DNA of 64,000 nt from an uncultured Psychroserpens sp. (GCF_947500255.1 NZ_CANMRL010000002.1:248001-312000); one strand, 5' to 3'. Counted from the stretch's first letter, positions 7,575 through 16,055 are shown. A program made the numbers and translations. The notes: a model not told the origin generated them from the letters alone.

Positions 7575-7601
7575 ACCATACACGAACACGTTGTAGCCAA
7601 T
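7575..7601 (+). repeat. Cassette-boundary repeat R6 (right arm only)
   Basis: ACCATACACGAACACGTTGT followed by AGCCAATTTG, a near-consensus right arm with no left arm or middle. The GCCA after it is complementary to TGGC just before R7, across the VOC cassette. Confidence 0.75.
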
Positions 7602-7621
7602 TTGAAAAACGCACTGACAGA

Positions 7622-8044
7622 ATGAAACAATCAATAATTCATATAGCTTTAGTTGTTAAAGATTATGATGAGGCAATTGAATTTTATACTGAAAAGCTAA
7701 ATTTTGATTTGATTGAAGACACCTATCAACCTGAACAGGATAAAAGATGGGTTGTAATATCGCCTCCAAATTCTACTGGAACAACAATTTTACTGGCAAG
7801 AGCTTCAAAAAAAGAACAAGAAAATTTTATTGGAAACCAAGCTGGTGGAAGAGTCTTTCTATTCCTAAATACAGATAATTTTTGGAGAGATTATAATGAA
7901 ATGACCGCAAAAGGAATTGATTTCGTAAGAGCGCCAAAAAAGGCAGATTATGGAACGGTTGCTGTATTTAAAGATTTGTATGGAAACTTATGGGACTTAT
8001 TGGAATTGAATTCTGATCATCCTATTGTTAAAAGAATGAATTGA
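7622..8044 (+). CDS. VOC family (glyoxalase/bleomycin-resistance fold) protein
   Basis: 140 residues. It starts IIHIALVVKDYDEAIEFYTEKLNF, with the conserved His ligand at about residue 7, and ends DLYGNLWDLLELN with the metal-ligand Glu region. It is one beta-alpha-beta-beta-beta repeat pair of the vicinal oxygen chelate fold. Members are metal enzymes or drug-binding proteins; the substrate is not predictable. It is the single gene of the cassette between R6 and R7. Confidence 0.92.
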   Translation: MKQSIIHIALVVKDYDEAIEFYTEKLNFDLIEDTYQPEQDKRWVVISPPNSTGTTILLARASKKEQENFIGNQAGGRVFLFLNTDNFWRDYNEMTAKGIDFVRAPKKADYGTVAVFKDLYGNLWDLLELNSDHPIVKRMN

Positions 8045-8051
8045 GTCTTAA

Positions 8052-8194
8052 ACTGGCGCAACAACTTGTATAATTAATTGCTGTAGCTGTTTAAGACAGC
8101 ATCTTTGTGTGCTTTTCACTATATTGTTATTGCGGAAAATAAAGCGTGTACTTTTACGCAACGAAATCATACACAAACATGTTGTAGGTAATTT
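8052..8194 (+). repeat. Cassette-boundary repeat R7
   Basis: The left end is ACTGGCGCAAC, then AACTTGTATAATTAATTGCT. The middle lacks the TAACTTAG block and has GCTGT...ACAGC instead. The right arm is ATCATACACAAACATGTTGT, then AGGTAATTT. Confidence 0.85.
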
Positions 8195-8267
8195 AAAAAC
8201 ATGAACAATGATGGAGAATCATCTAATTATTAAAAACTATTAGTGTTGGCAAAAACAATATAAATCG

Positions 8268-8843
8268 ATGACTATATACAAGGGAATATTGGATCACATA
8301 TCCAGATATGTTGAATTATCAGACAGTGAAATAAAAGAGTTTATTTCAATATTAAAAACCACTAGAGTAAAGAAAAGACAATTTATTGTTCAACCTGGGT
8401 TTGTTTCTGAATATCGAAACTATATTGTAGAAGGTGCTGTTAGAGTTTACTATTTAGATGACTTAGGAAAAGAACATACTATAATTATTGCAATAGAAGA
8501 TTGGTTTTTCACAGACTTTTACAGTTATTTAAATAGAACTCCTGCAGAATATTATGCCGAAGCACTTGAGGATTCTTTAATCCTACAAATGAAATATGAA
8601 GATGTCGAAGAACTTTGTAGTAAAATACATTCTTTATCTCAATATTTTAGATTATTTACTGAAAGGTCCATGGCTCATTCTTATAAAAGAACCATTTCTA
8701 ATATTAGCAAAACCTCAGAAGAGCGATATTGGGAATATGTTAATAAATACCCACAAATAGCAAACAGAGTTCCACAGTACGTCTTAGCATCATACTTAGG
8801 TATTTCTCCAGAATCAATAAGTAGATTTCGCTCGCGGTCATAA
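8268..8843 (+). CDS. Crp/Fnr family transcriptional regulator
   Basis: 191 residues. An N-terminal cyclic-nucleotide-binding-like beta-roll (residues ~15-115; FIVQPGFVSEYRNYIVEGAVRVYY) is followed by a long dimerisation helix and a C-terminal helix-turn-helix (~160-191; VPQYVLASYLGISPESISRF). No Fe-S cysteine cluster is evident, so it is unlikely to be a true oxygen-sensing FNR. A TTGAT-N4-ATCAA box lies just after its stop, upstream of the alcohol dehydrogenase gene, which suggests that it controls the genes that share its cassette. Confidence 0.92.
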   Translation: MTIYKGILDHISRYVELSDSEIKEFISILKTTRVKKRQFIVQPGFVSEYRNYIVEGAVRVYYLDDLGKEHTIIIAIEDWFFTDFYSYLNRTPAEYYAEALEDSLILQMKYEDVEELCSKIHSLSQYFRLFTERSMAHSYKRTISNISKTSEERYWEYVNKYPQIANRVPQYVLASYLGISPESISRFRSRS

Positions 8844-8850
8844 TTAAAAA

Positions 8851-8864
8851 TTGATATAAATCAA
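8851..8864 (+). promoter_or_regulatory. FNR/Crp-type operator box
   Basis: TTGATATAAATCAA matches TTGAT-N4-ATCAA, the consensus of FNR-type sites, 7 bases after the regulator's stop codon and ~180 bases before the alcohol dehydrogenase start. A natural target for the adjacent Crp/Fnr protein; binding is inferred. Confidence 0.55.
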
Positions 8865-8943
8865 TTTTTCTCCTTGATAAAGGTCAAGCCTTTTTCTTAA
8901 TATATATCATATATAATTATTCAATTATGGGGCAACTTTGTCA

Positions 8944-8958
8944 TGTCAATAATTGACA
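8944..8958 (+). promoter_or_regulatory. 15-bp palindrome upstream of alcohol dehydrogenase
   Basis: TGTCAATAATTGACA is a perfect inverted repeat with 7-bp arms around one base, ~85 bases before the ATG at 9043. It is probably an operator; whether for the adjacent Crp/Fnr protein or another factor is unknown. Confidence 0.5.
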
Positions 8959-9042
8959 AATACTAGTTTAAGTTTTATTTGACAATAGCTCATTAAAACT
9001 AGGCTGTATTCTTTTTAAAACAAAAAAAGTAAATAATTTATT

Positions 9043-10122
9043 ATGAAAGCAGTAGTATATAAAGAACGAGCAAAAATTGAAGTCGTAGATATACCAAAAC
9101 CACGATTATTAAAAGATGATGATGTCATTGTACGTATTACACTTGCAGGTGTTTGCGGTGCAGATCTAGAATTTACCCAAAATGGACCAGAAATGGGTTT
9201 ATTTGAAGGAATGCGAATCGGCCATGAGTTTGTTGGTGTAGTAGACCAAGTAGGTGAAAGAATACATACTCTAAAAGTTGGAGATCGTGTTGTAGCTTCC
9301 GCCATGTTTGTCGACGGTGATTGCTATTATTGTAAGCGAGATTTACCTTCGGCATGTGATCATGGAGGACTTTTTGGAACCCCACTTTTTGCACAACATG
9401 GAGGTGATGATATCCAAGGAGGCCAAGCAGAGTACATACGTGTTCCTTACGGTAATTCTTCGTTATTTAAACTTCCTGAAGGTTTAACTGGAAATGAACA
9501 TGACACAAAAGTTCTTCCATTAGGAGATAATTTTGCTACCGGTTACCATGGCGCATTAAATGCGAATATTAAAACAGGAGAAACTGTTGTTGTTATTGGA
9601 GATGGTGCAGTAGGTTTAAGTGCTGTAATGGCTGCTACATTATTTGGTCCATCTACTATTATTTTGGTAGGGCGTCACGATAGTCGATTAGAATTAGCTA
9701 AAACTATAGGAGCAACACATGTTGTGAATTCCAAAAATGAAGATGCAGTTGAATTTGTAAAATCTCTTACCGAAGGTCGAGGTGCAAATTCTGTTATTGA
9801 CTCAGTTGGTAATAAAACAGCTATTGAACAAGGTATGAAAATGACTCAAGCTGGAGCATCAATAAGTGTTCTAGGGTTTGGTCATCTTTATGAGCCTGTA
9901 GAACAACCTTATTCATCAGCTTTATTTAGAAATATTACTATTCATACTGGTGTTGTAAATGTAGCTGCTTATATGAATAAACTACTTCCTATTGTAGAAA
10001 GAGGAGTTATTGATCCAAGTAAAATCTTTACTGATATATTACCATTATCAGAGGCAGAAAAAGGGTATGCGTTGATGCGTGATCGTACATCAGGTACGCT
10101 TAAAGTGGCTTTACGTCCGTAA
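9043..10122 (+). CDS. Zinc-dependent alcohol dehydrogenase family protein
   Basis: 359 residues, a full-length medium-chain dehydrogenase. It has GVCGADLEF (catalytic zinc Cys, ~39-47), GHEFVGVVDQVG (~60-71), a structural-zinc-like Cys cluster with three cysteines in GDCYYCKRDLPSACD (~91-105), and the NAD(P)-binding motif VVVIGDGAVGLSAV (~185-198). It oxidises an alcohol or reduces an aldehyde; the substrate is unknown. It is carried with a Crp/Fnr regulator, a lumazine-binding-like protein and a ZIP transporter between repeats R7 and R8. Confidence 0.93.
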   Translation: MKAVVYKERAKIEVVDIPKPRLLKDDDVIVRITLAGVCGADLEFTQNGPEMGLFEGMRIGHEFVGVVDQVGERIHTLKVGDRVVASAMFVDGDCYYCKRDLPSACDHGGLFGTPLFAQHGGDDIQGGQAEYIRVPYGNSSLFKLPEGLTGNEHDTKVLPLGDNFATGYHGALNANIKTGETVVVIGDGAVGLSAVMAATLFGPSTIILVGRHDSRLELAKTIGATHVVNSKNEDAVEFVKSLTEGRGANSVIDSVGNKTAIEQGMKMTQAGASISVLGFGHLYEPVEQPYSSALFRNITIHTGVVNVAAYMNKLLPIVERGVIDPSKIFTDILPLSEAEKGYALMRDRTSGTLKVALRP

Positions 10123-10162
10123 TACTAATTCCGAATCAAAAATTTTAAATAAATAATTTATC

Positions 10163-10594
10163 ATGAAAAAAATATATTTCATATTCATCTTAAACACAAT
10201 TATAATGACACAAGTACAAGCACAAGCACAAAATAACGACCTACAATTTATTGAAGAAACGATTAATTATTACTTCGATGGAATGACTACGCACAATGCA
10301 AAGTCTTTTGAAAAAGCATTCCATCCCAGTGCTACTATGAAATGGATAGACAAAAAATATGAGGAAGTAAATGCGATTGAAGCATTAAGCGAGTATGTTA
10401 ACTCAAATGATACCGTAGAAACAAAAACCTATATTATGGCTATAAATATAGCTGGAGATGCAACCAACGCTCAGTTAGAACTAGAATATGACACCTTCTC
10501 TTACATTGATTTTATGCATCTGCTAAAAATCGACGGTAAGTGGAAAATTGTTAGTAAAACGTATTCTACTAGAACGAAGGGTAATAATAAATAG
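10163..10594 (+). CDS. Secreted NTF2-like / lumazine-binding-like protein
   Basis: 143 residues with an N-terminal signal peptide ending near AQAQAQNND. The mature part has the NTF2-like pattern of the putative lumazine-binding family: TINYYFDGMTTHNAKSFEKAFHPSATMKWID and the C-terminal DGKWKIVSKTY. The fold forms a small-molecule pocket; no ligand can be named. It starts 40 bases after the alcohol dehydrogenase stop and is probably co-transcribed with it. Confidence 0.85.
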   Translation: MKKIYFIFILNTIIMTQVQAQAQNNDLQFIEETINYYFDGMTTHNAKSFEKAFHPSATMKWIDKKYEEVNAIEALSEYVNSNDTVETKTYIMAINIAGDATNAQLELEYDTFSYIDFMHLLKIDGKWKIVSKTYSTRTKGNNK

Positions 10595-10636
10595 AAAAAA
10601 ACAGAATAGACCCAGGTAATTTTTGCAGATATAATT

Positions 10637-11311
10637 ATGAATACGTATTTACTTCCAGTTTTTGCCATTGTTATAGGCGTTGTTATTGCTTTTGTAACTA
10701 AAAAACAAAAGTCAATAGGCACTAAACTCTTATTATCATTCAGTGGCGCATTTCTATTAGCATTAACACTTTTTGATTTATTGCCAGAAGTTTATCATCA
10801 TTTAGAAGCCAAACAAACTGGATTCTTTATAATGTGCGGTATCTTATTGCAAATTATTTTAGAGTTTTTATCACAAGGAGTAGAACATGGTCATGAACAT
10901 ACACATAAAGAAGATAAAAAATTTCCCTGGGTACTATTTACAAGCCTTTGTATTCATAGCTTTTTAGAAGGATTTCCAATTCATCATCACAACGATATGG
11001 TATATGGTGTATTAATTCATAAAATCCCGATAGCAACATTAATAACTATTTTTTTATTACAATCTAACTATAGCAAAATACAAATTATTGGTTTCTTAGT
11101 TGTATTTGCGCTAATGACACCTTTAGGCACCTATATATCTAATAACATGACCTTAGTAACTGAATATACAGATTATGCTAATGCCATAGTAATTGGTATA
11201 TTTTTACATATCTCTACAACTATTTTATTTGAAACTGGTGAAGATCATAAGTTTAATTTATCCAAGCTGGTAGTGATATGTTTCGGTGTATTCATTGCTA
11301 ATTTGATCTAA
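10637..11311 (+). CDS. ZIP family metal transporter
   Basis: 224 residues with about seven membrane segments and a His-rich loop HGHEHTHKED (~87-96). The ZIP core motif is HSFLEGFPIHHHNDMV (~110-125), followed by HKIPIATLITIFLL (~131-144) with the conserved His. ZIP proteins move zinc or other divalent metals into the cytoplasm. Next to a zinc alcohol dehydrogenase it may supply metal, though that is inference. It is the last gene of the four-gene cassette. Confidence 0.88.
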   Translation: MNTYLLPVFAIVIGVVIAFVTKKQKSIGTKLLLSFSGAFLLALTLFDLLPEVYHHLEAKQTGFFIMCGILLQIILEFLSQGVEHGHEHTHKEDKKFPWVLFTSLCIHSFLEGFPIHHHNDMVYGVLIHKIPIATLITIFLLQSNYSKIQIIGFLVVFALMTPLGTYISNNMTLVTEYTDYANAIVIGIFLHISTTILFETGEDHKFNLSKLVVICFGVFIANLI

Positions 11312-11436
11312 AAGTTCTTAATAGAATAATCAAGGTAATTATTGATACTAATGATAAAAAGGGTTAAATCAAATAGTTGTTGAAAGTAAGAGAAACAAAA
11401 GAATCATTTTTCGAAAAAATGCTACTTAAAATAAAA

Positions 11437-11575
11437 ACTATCAACAACAACGTGTATAATTAATAGTATTTAAAGATGGTTCGGGAAATTATGCCGAATT
11501 TCCGCGCTCTTCATTCTTTTTTGCTAACTTACTGCTTCAACACTACAAACCATACGCGAACACGTTACGAACAAT
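11437..11575 (+). repeat. Cassette-boundary repeat R8
   Basis: The left end is AACTATCAACAACAACGTG then TATAATTAATAG. The internal hairpin is GGAAATT-ATGCC-GAATTTCC, then TTTTTTGCTAACTTACTGC. The right arm is ACCATACGCGAACACGTTA. Confidence 0.88.
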
Positions 11576-11595
11576 TATAAGAACCCAAGTAACAA

Positions 11596-13074
11596 ATGAA
11601 ATTAACATTGAAATTTATCATTCTTTTCTTATTAATTTCAAGTTGTTATAAAAAGGAAGAGACTCAAAATAAACAATCAGAAAAATTCACTTTAGAACTT
11701 TTGGAATTAAAGGAATTTTTTCAAATTCCTGGACTGGCTATTTCAATTGAAAAAAATGGTGAGACTATTTATCGAAATTATTTAGGAAAATCTGACTTAG
11801 AAAAGTCAAACACCTTAGATTCTACAACTCTTTTTCCAATTGCTTCTATAACAAAAGTATTTTCTGGTGTTCTGATTATGAAACTTGTTGAACAAGAAAA
11901 ACTCTCTCTTGAAGAACCAATTAATACGTTCTTACCAAAACCTATACTAGGAGATTCAATTCTAATAAAACATGTTTTATCCCATACCTCACAAGGAAAT
12001 GTTGGAAAGAATTTCTATTACAGTTCAAGATTTGGACTATTAACAAATGTAATTGAACAGGCTTCAGGTAAGTCTTTTAAATATGTATTAGACGAAGAAA
12101 TTTTAATTCCTTTGAAGCTTAGTAATACCTTTTTACTGAGAGATTCTACTCAAGTGGTCAAAGAAAAGCGAAAAATTGCAAAACCATATATTCTAGATAA
12201 TGGCATTGAAAATGGGTTTATAGATTTTGGATATTCTACTTCAGCAGGAATTGTCTCTAATCTAGAAGATTTAGCAATTTTTAATAGAGCTTTGGACAAT
12301 GATTTACTCATATCAAAAAAATCCAAAGACTTGATGTTTTCGTCATTTAATTCTAATTTACCATATGGATATGGAGTTTTCAATCAACAATTTGAAAATC
12401 TAAACATCGTTTGGGCTTATGGTCAATATGACTGTTACTCTAGTCTATTATTGAAAATACCTTCTGAGAATATATCTTTAACACTACTTGCTAATAATAA
12501 TCTTTTGAGTGATCCAGCTAGACTAATTTATGGAGATGTTACTTCTTCCCTCTTTGCTATGAGTTTCTTAAAAAATTATATCTTCAAACTTGACAAAATG
12601 CAGTTGTTTGAAAAGCAAGACTCTAGATATATGAATAGCTTTTCAAATAAAGACTTTTACAGGAAAAAGCTATTAGCTCAAGCATTAGCAGAATCATATA
12701 TGGCTCGGTTTGATCCTGAAAAATTACATTCAAGCGCAGAACTATTAAATACAGTTTTCACCAAATACCCTGAGTATTTAGAATATGCTGATTTAAACCT
12801 ACTGCATAATCTTTCATTCTTAAAAGATGTAGCATTTTACATGGAGCTTGGCGAATTCAATAATTTTGACATTCAGATAGTAAATATTGGAGAAAAGTTG
12901 TTGAAAGAAGAACCAGAAAATCCATATGTGAATTCATATATGGGAACATACTATGACAGAAAAGGAAATAAACAAAAAGCTAAACATCATTTTGAAATTA
13001 TTCTAAAGGCCAAGAACTTTTCTAGAAACTGGTATACTAATGAAGCGCAAAACTGGTTAAACGAGAACAAGTAA
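11596..13074 (+). CDS. Serine beta-lactamase-fold hydrolase lipoprotein with TPR-like tail
   Basis: 492 residues. The lipoprotein signal ends LLISSCYKKE. The beta-lactamase (class C/esterase-like) domain spans ~35-320: the SxxK motif is in FPIASITKVFSG (~88-99) and the YSS motif, in place of YxN, is in FYYSSRFGLL. A C-terminal segment (~380-492) contains a TPR-like helical pair ending ENPYVNSYMGTYYDRKGNKQKAKHHFE. Such proteins are usually periplasmic peptidases or esterases rather than antibiotic-resistance enzymes. It is the single gene of the cassette between R8 and R9. Confidence 0.9.
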   Translation: MKLTLKFIILFLLISSCYKKEETQNKQSEKFTLELLELKEFFQIPGLAISIEKNGETIYRNYLGKSDLEKSNTLDSTTLFPIASITKVFSGVLIMKLVEQEKLSLEEPINTFLPKPILGDSILIKHVLSHTSQGNVGKNFYYSSRFGLLTNVIEQASGKSFKYVLDEEILIPLKLSNTFLLRDSTQVVKEKRKIAKPYILDNGIENGFIDFGYSTSAGIVSNLEDLAIFNRALDNDLLISKKSKDLMFSSFNSNLPYGYGVFNQQFENLNIVWAYGQYDCYSSLLLKIPSENISLTLLANNNLLSDPARLIYGDVTSSLFAMSFLKNYIFKLDKMQLFEKQDSRYMNSFSNKDFYRKKLLAQALAESYMARFDPEKLHSSAELLNTVFTKYPEYLEYADLNLLHNLSFLKDVAFYMELGEFNNFDIQIVNIGEKLLKEEPENPYVNSYMGTYYDRKGNKQKAKHHFEIILKAKNFSRNWYTNEAQNWLNENK

Positions 13075-13275
13075 CTGCTTATATCAACGTGTATAGTAAA
13101 CCCTACGGACTTCCTTTAGGTTCGTTTTCTATTTGCTAACCTAGTTCTCATCAATGCAACATCTATTAAAGCTAGTGATTTTTGTTTGGCATTAATAAAA
13201 AATGACACTAACAAAAATGACCTAGGAAAAACAATCACCCAAGGTAAACCATACACGAACATGTTGTGTGTAAAT
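13074..13275 (+). repeat. Cassette-boundary repeat R9 (long variant)
   Basis: The left end ACTGCTTATATCAACGTG begins at the stop codon of the previous gene. It has AAACCC-TAC-GGACTT, a TTTGCTAACCTAGTT block, and the same extra ~100-base block as R2 (ATCTATTAAAGCTAGTG through ACCTAGGAAAAAC). The right arm is ACCATACACGAACATGTTGT (13248-13267). Confidence 0.9.
13172..13226 (+). other. Large stem-loop inside long-variant repeat R9
   Basis: GATTTTTGTTTGGCATT pairs with AATGACACTAACAAAAATGAC across an A-rich loop, flanked by CTAGT and CCTAGG. It differs from the R2 hairpin by changes on both arms, so the fold is better conserved than the sequence. Confidence 0.55.
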
Positions 13276-13329
13276 TCACAAACTATTTGACGACTAAAAA
13301 ATCAATTAATAATTTAAAATAGTAACGTT

Positions 13330-13743
13330 ATGGAGCAAAAATTTCCTCTTCCACCATTTAATAAAGAAAGTGCAATTGAAAAAATACAAAAAGCAGAAGA
13401 TGCTTGGAACTCTAAAAATCCTGAAAATATATCCAAAGCATATTCCGCAGACAGTGAATGGAGAAATAGAAACATGTTTATTAACGGAAGGAAAGAAATT
13501 ATCGAGTTTTTAACTCGGAAATGGGAAAATGAACTTAGCTATAAACTTAAAAAAGAATATTGGGCTCATACAGACAATCGAATTGCTGTTAGATTTGAAT
13601 ATGAATATCAGACAAATGAAGGAGATTGGTTTAGAGCCTATGGAAATGAAAATTGGGAATTTGATGAAAATGGGCTAATGAAAAAGAGATTTGCTAGCAT
13701 CAATGATTTGGCCATAACAGAAAGTGACCGAAAATTAAAATAA
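13330..13743 (+). CDS. DUF1348 family (NTF2-like) protein
   Basis: 137 residues with the full family pattern: [66 protein letters not shown] and [21 protein letters not shown]1348 proteins are small cytosolic SnoaL/NTF2-fold proteins of unknown substrate. It is a single-gene cassette between R9 and R10. Confidence 0.92.
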   Translation: MEQKFPLPPFNKESAIEKIQKAEDAWNSKNPENISKAYSADSEWRNRNMFINGRKEIIEFLTRKWENELSYKLKKEYWAHTDNRIAVRFEYEYQTNEGDWFRAYGNENWEFDENGLMKKRFASINDLAITESDRKLK

Positions 13744-13885
13744 GCTATATACGACAACAGCTACAACTAATTTTTGCACAGCTTGCACTCGAACACGAGC
13801 ATAGCGAACTGGCGCAAGTAATATCCAGCAGATTTCCCTTATGGTTTGTTCCTTTTTATTACCTTAGAGACAAATAATCCATAAA
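13744..13885 (+). repeat. Cassette-boundary repeat R10 (degenerate arms)
   Basis: The left arm is altered (TATATACGACAACAG). The middle matches R2 well: CACGAGCATAGCGAACTGG, CGCAAGTAATATCC, TTATTACCTTAGAGAC. The right arm is reduced to AATAATCCATAAATC. Confidence 0.8.
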
Positions 13886-13887
13886 TC

Positions 13888-14301
13888 ATGACAACACATA
13901 AAGCATGTATTATTCCTGTAATACAATATAAAAATGCAAAAGCAGCTATCGAATGGATATGTGAATCATTCGGATTTGAAAAGCACCTTGTAGTCGAAGG
14001 AGAAGAAAATACAATTATACATGCTCAACTAACATATGGTAATTCGATGATTATGTTAAGTTCCGAAAACAATAACGATTACGGGAAATTGATAAAAACA
14101 CCTAATAGTTTGAACGGAATAAACACCCAAGCGCCTTATATAATTGTTGAAAAAATCGATGATCACTACAAAAATGCTGTTGCCAAAGGCGCAAAAACAC
14201 TCATAGAAATTAAGGATGAAGAGTATGGTGGACGTGGCTATACATGTAAGGATATTGAAGGCCATATTTGGAGTTTTGGTTCATATAATCCTTGGAATTA
14301 A
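13888..14301 (+). CDS. VOC family protein (PhnB-like)
   Basis: 137 residues. IIPVIQYKNAKAAIEWICESFGFEKHLVV opens the first half; HAQLTYGNSMIMLSS and GRGYTCKDIEGHIWSFGSYNPW close it, as in PhnB-like VOC proteins, with a metal- or ligand-binding glyoxalase fold. The function is not predictable beyond the fold. Its stop overlaps the start of the DUF1905 gene, so this cassette carries two coupled genes. Confidence 0.9.
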   Translation: MTTHKACIIPVIQYKNAKAAIEWICESFGFEKHLVVEGEENTIIHAQLTYGNSMIMLSSENNNDYGKLIKTPNSLNGINTQAPYIIVEKIDDHYKNAVAKGAKTLIEIKDEEYGGRGYTCKDIEGHIWSFGSYNPWN

Positions 14302-14627
14302 TACAAATAGAAAAGCTAACACGTATATTGGAAAGTAAAATAAAATATCAATTTTCAGGAAAATTGTGGAGAGACAATTCCGATAATGGCTGGTACTTTA
14401 TTACCGTTCCTGATCATTTTTCCAAGGAAATCAGAAGTAATTTACAATGGCAAGAAGAAGGATGGGGACGCATGAAAGCAACAGCAGTTATAAAAGATTT
14501 GAATTGGAATACTTCAATTTGGTACGATACTAAAGCTAAAAACTATATTCTTCCTGTGAAATCAGAAATAAGAAAAAAACTATCTCTTCAAGAAAATGAT
14601 TTACTTTCCATTAGTATATTAGTCTAA
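14292..14627 (+). CDS. DUF1905 domain protein
   Basis: 111 residues from a TTG at 14292 that overlaps the preceding VOC gene by 10 bases; there is no Met earlier than the middle of the domain, so TTG is the likely start through translational coupling. The DUF1905 pattern is clear: YQFSGKLWRDNSDNGWYFITVP, WGRMKATAVI, TSIWYDTKAKNYILPVKSEIRKKL. The function of the domain is unknown. Confidence 0.82.
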   Translation: MELIQIEKLTRILESKIKYQFSGKLWRDNSDNGWYFITVPDHFSKEIRSNLQWQEEGWGRMKATAVIKDLNWNTSIWYDTKAKNYILPVKSEIRKKLSLQENDLLSISILV

Positions 14628-14635
14628 TAGTATTA

Positions 14636-14763
14636 GATGGTCATACTTACGATGTGAAACCTAAATCCTACAAACTCCCTTCTAATTCGTTTTCTTTTGC
14701 TAACTTACCTCCTAACCAAGGTAACAAAATCATATACAAATACCTTGTGTACACTATTCACTA
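14636..14763 (+). repeat. Cassette-boundary repeat R11
   Basis: The left arm is weak (CATACTTACGATGTG). The middle has AAATCCTACAAACTCCC, TTCTAATTCGTTTTC and TTTTGCTAACTTACCTCC. The right arm is ATCATATACAAATACCTTGT, then GTACACTATT. Confidence 0.82.
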
Positions 14764-14773
14764 AACGCTGAAA

Positions 14774-15163
14774 ATGAAAAAAATACTGATTCTAATATTG
14801 ACCTTTTTACCTATGACTTTATTCGGGCAACACTTAAAATGTTGCCAATCGGAAAAGGAAGTAAAATCATATTTAAGCGGAAAGTGGAAAGAAAGAAATA
14901 CTGAATCAAACATGGTTTATGAATATTGGTTTGAAAATGGAAAAGGTCATGTATCGGAAATAGAAATTGCTGAAAATGGTGATGAATTAATTGAACTTGA
15001 AATCCAACCTTTTGTAGAAATTATTAAATACGATCAAGGATTTAAAATTAAATTCACTTATCCTTATGAAAATTGGATTTCGGAATTGAAGTACTTGAAT
15101 TCTAATAAACTGATTTTGGTAACCAACGGAAAAGAAACCGAATATTATAAATACAACAAATAA
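14774..15163 (+). CDS. Hypothetical secreted protein
   Basis: 129 residues with an N-terminal signal peptide (KKILILILTFLPMTLFGQ). The mature part, CCQSEKEVKSYLSGKWKERNT, then EYWFENGKGHVSEIEIAENG and alternating beta-strand-like segments, recalls small lipocalin-like domains, but I cannot assign a family with confidence. A Cys pair (CC) follows the signal peptide. It is a single-gene cassette between R11 and R12. Confidence 0.78.
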   Translation: MKKILILILTFLPMTLFGQHLKCCQSEKEVKSYLSGKWKERNTESNMVYEYWFENGKGHVSEIEIAENGDELIELEIQPFVEIIKYDQGFKIKFTYPYENWISELKYLNSNKLILVTNGKETEYYKYNK

Positions 15164-15169
15164 AAATAC

Positions 15170-15308
15170 AATACACCGTAACATATAGCGCATTGCGGCT
15201 ATAAGTCCTCGTTGGAAATTCATTCTAATTAATTAACTTTAGGCTATTGTAGAAAATGATTCGCGTCTTTTCTCGCAACTAACTATATACGAAACCATTA
15301 GACACAAT
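15170..15308 (+). repeat. Cassette-boundary repeat R12
   Basis: The left arm is ACCGTAACATATAGC, the middle GGAAATTCATTC then ATTAACTTTAGG, and the right arm AACTATATACGAAACC followed by ATTAGACAC (15297-15305). ATTAGACAC is complementary in 8 of 9 bases to GTGTCTAAC at the start of R13, the other end of the same cassette. Confidence 0.8.
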
Positions 15309-15322
15309 TAAACCAATCAACA

Positions 15323-15931
15323 ATGTTATCAAATAATGATATAAAAACTCAACTCAGAATTGAACTGGATAAAGCAATCTTAGAATTTAAATCCTCACCG
15401 CTTCATGAAAGCTTGCAAAGTGGGTATGATAACTTAATGAGTTATGATTTTGATTCCTATAAAGCTAATTTAGAAAAAGAGATAAAGACAAATCTAACTT
15501 CGGTATGGACAAATGTAGAAAATGGAATAAATCCAGAGCAAAAATTAGATGCCATTTTATTTGAATACTATATACCAAATGAGTTGAATTTGGAAGCCAT
15601 CTCATATGGAATAATTGATTGGGAAGAAAGAGATGTGAATCATGTCGATGTAGATATGGGATTTAGTTATGACTTTGCCGATGGACTAGAGCAAGAAGAA
15701 GGGATTACTCTTGATTTTTTTAATCCATATGTTGAAATTATCAATAATGAATCAATAGATGATTACAAATTAGCACATTGTTATAGATTAAAAGGACTTA
15801 TCGCTATTCATGAAGTTTTCTTTAATCTGCACAAACAAAATGCGTTTGAAAAGATCAATACGAATAATGAATTCTACTTTTTAGTTGGTGAACATGACTC
15901 TTATTGTTATGCTGTATTATCTAATCATTAA
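15323..15931 (+). CDS. Hypothetical cassette protein
   Basis: 202 residues, acidic, soluble, no signal peptide. Conspicuous stretches are ILEFKSSPLHESLQSGYDNLM, VDMGFSYDFADGLEQEEG and FYFLVGEHDSYCYAVL. I do not recognise a family. It is a single-gene cassette whose flanking repeats R12 and R13 show complementary cassette ends. Confidence 0.75.
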   Translation: MLSNNDIKTQLRIELDKAILEFKSSPLHESLQSGYDNLMSYDFDSYKANLEKEIKTNLTSVWTNVENGINPEQKLDAILFEYYIPNELNLEAISYGIIDWEERDVNHVDVDMGFSYDFADGLEQEEGITLDFFNPYVEIINNESIDDYKLAHCYRLKGLIAIHEVFFNLHKQNAFEKINTNNEFYFLVGEHDSYCYAVLSNH

Positions 15932-15933
15932 AA

Positions 15934-16035
15934 GTGTCTAACAATGTTTTTCATTAATTGCTTGATTAGTGCCTACTCGAACACGAACTTAACGAACTTG
16001 CTAGGTAAACTGTACAGGAACACGTTGTACATTAT
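15934..16035 (+). repeat. Cassette-boundary repeat R13 (short)
   Basis: The left end GTGTCTAAC (15934-15942) is followed by AATG and TTAATTGCT. The middle is only CTCGAACACGAACTTAACG and CTTGCTAGG. The right arm is AACTGTACAGGAACACGTTGT. Confidence 0.82.
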
Positions 16036-16055
16036 TTAACTCACTCTAAAGCATA

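Noticed and set aside
11596-13074. Antibiotic-resistance beta-lactamase
   Set aside because: It is a lipoprotein with a TPR-like tail and lacks a clear KTG motif, so it is closer to serine hydrolases of the class C fold with peptidase or esterase roles.
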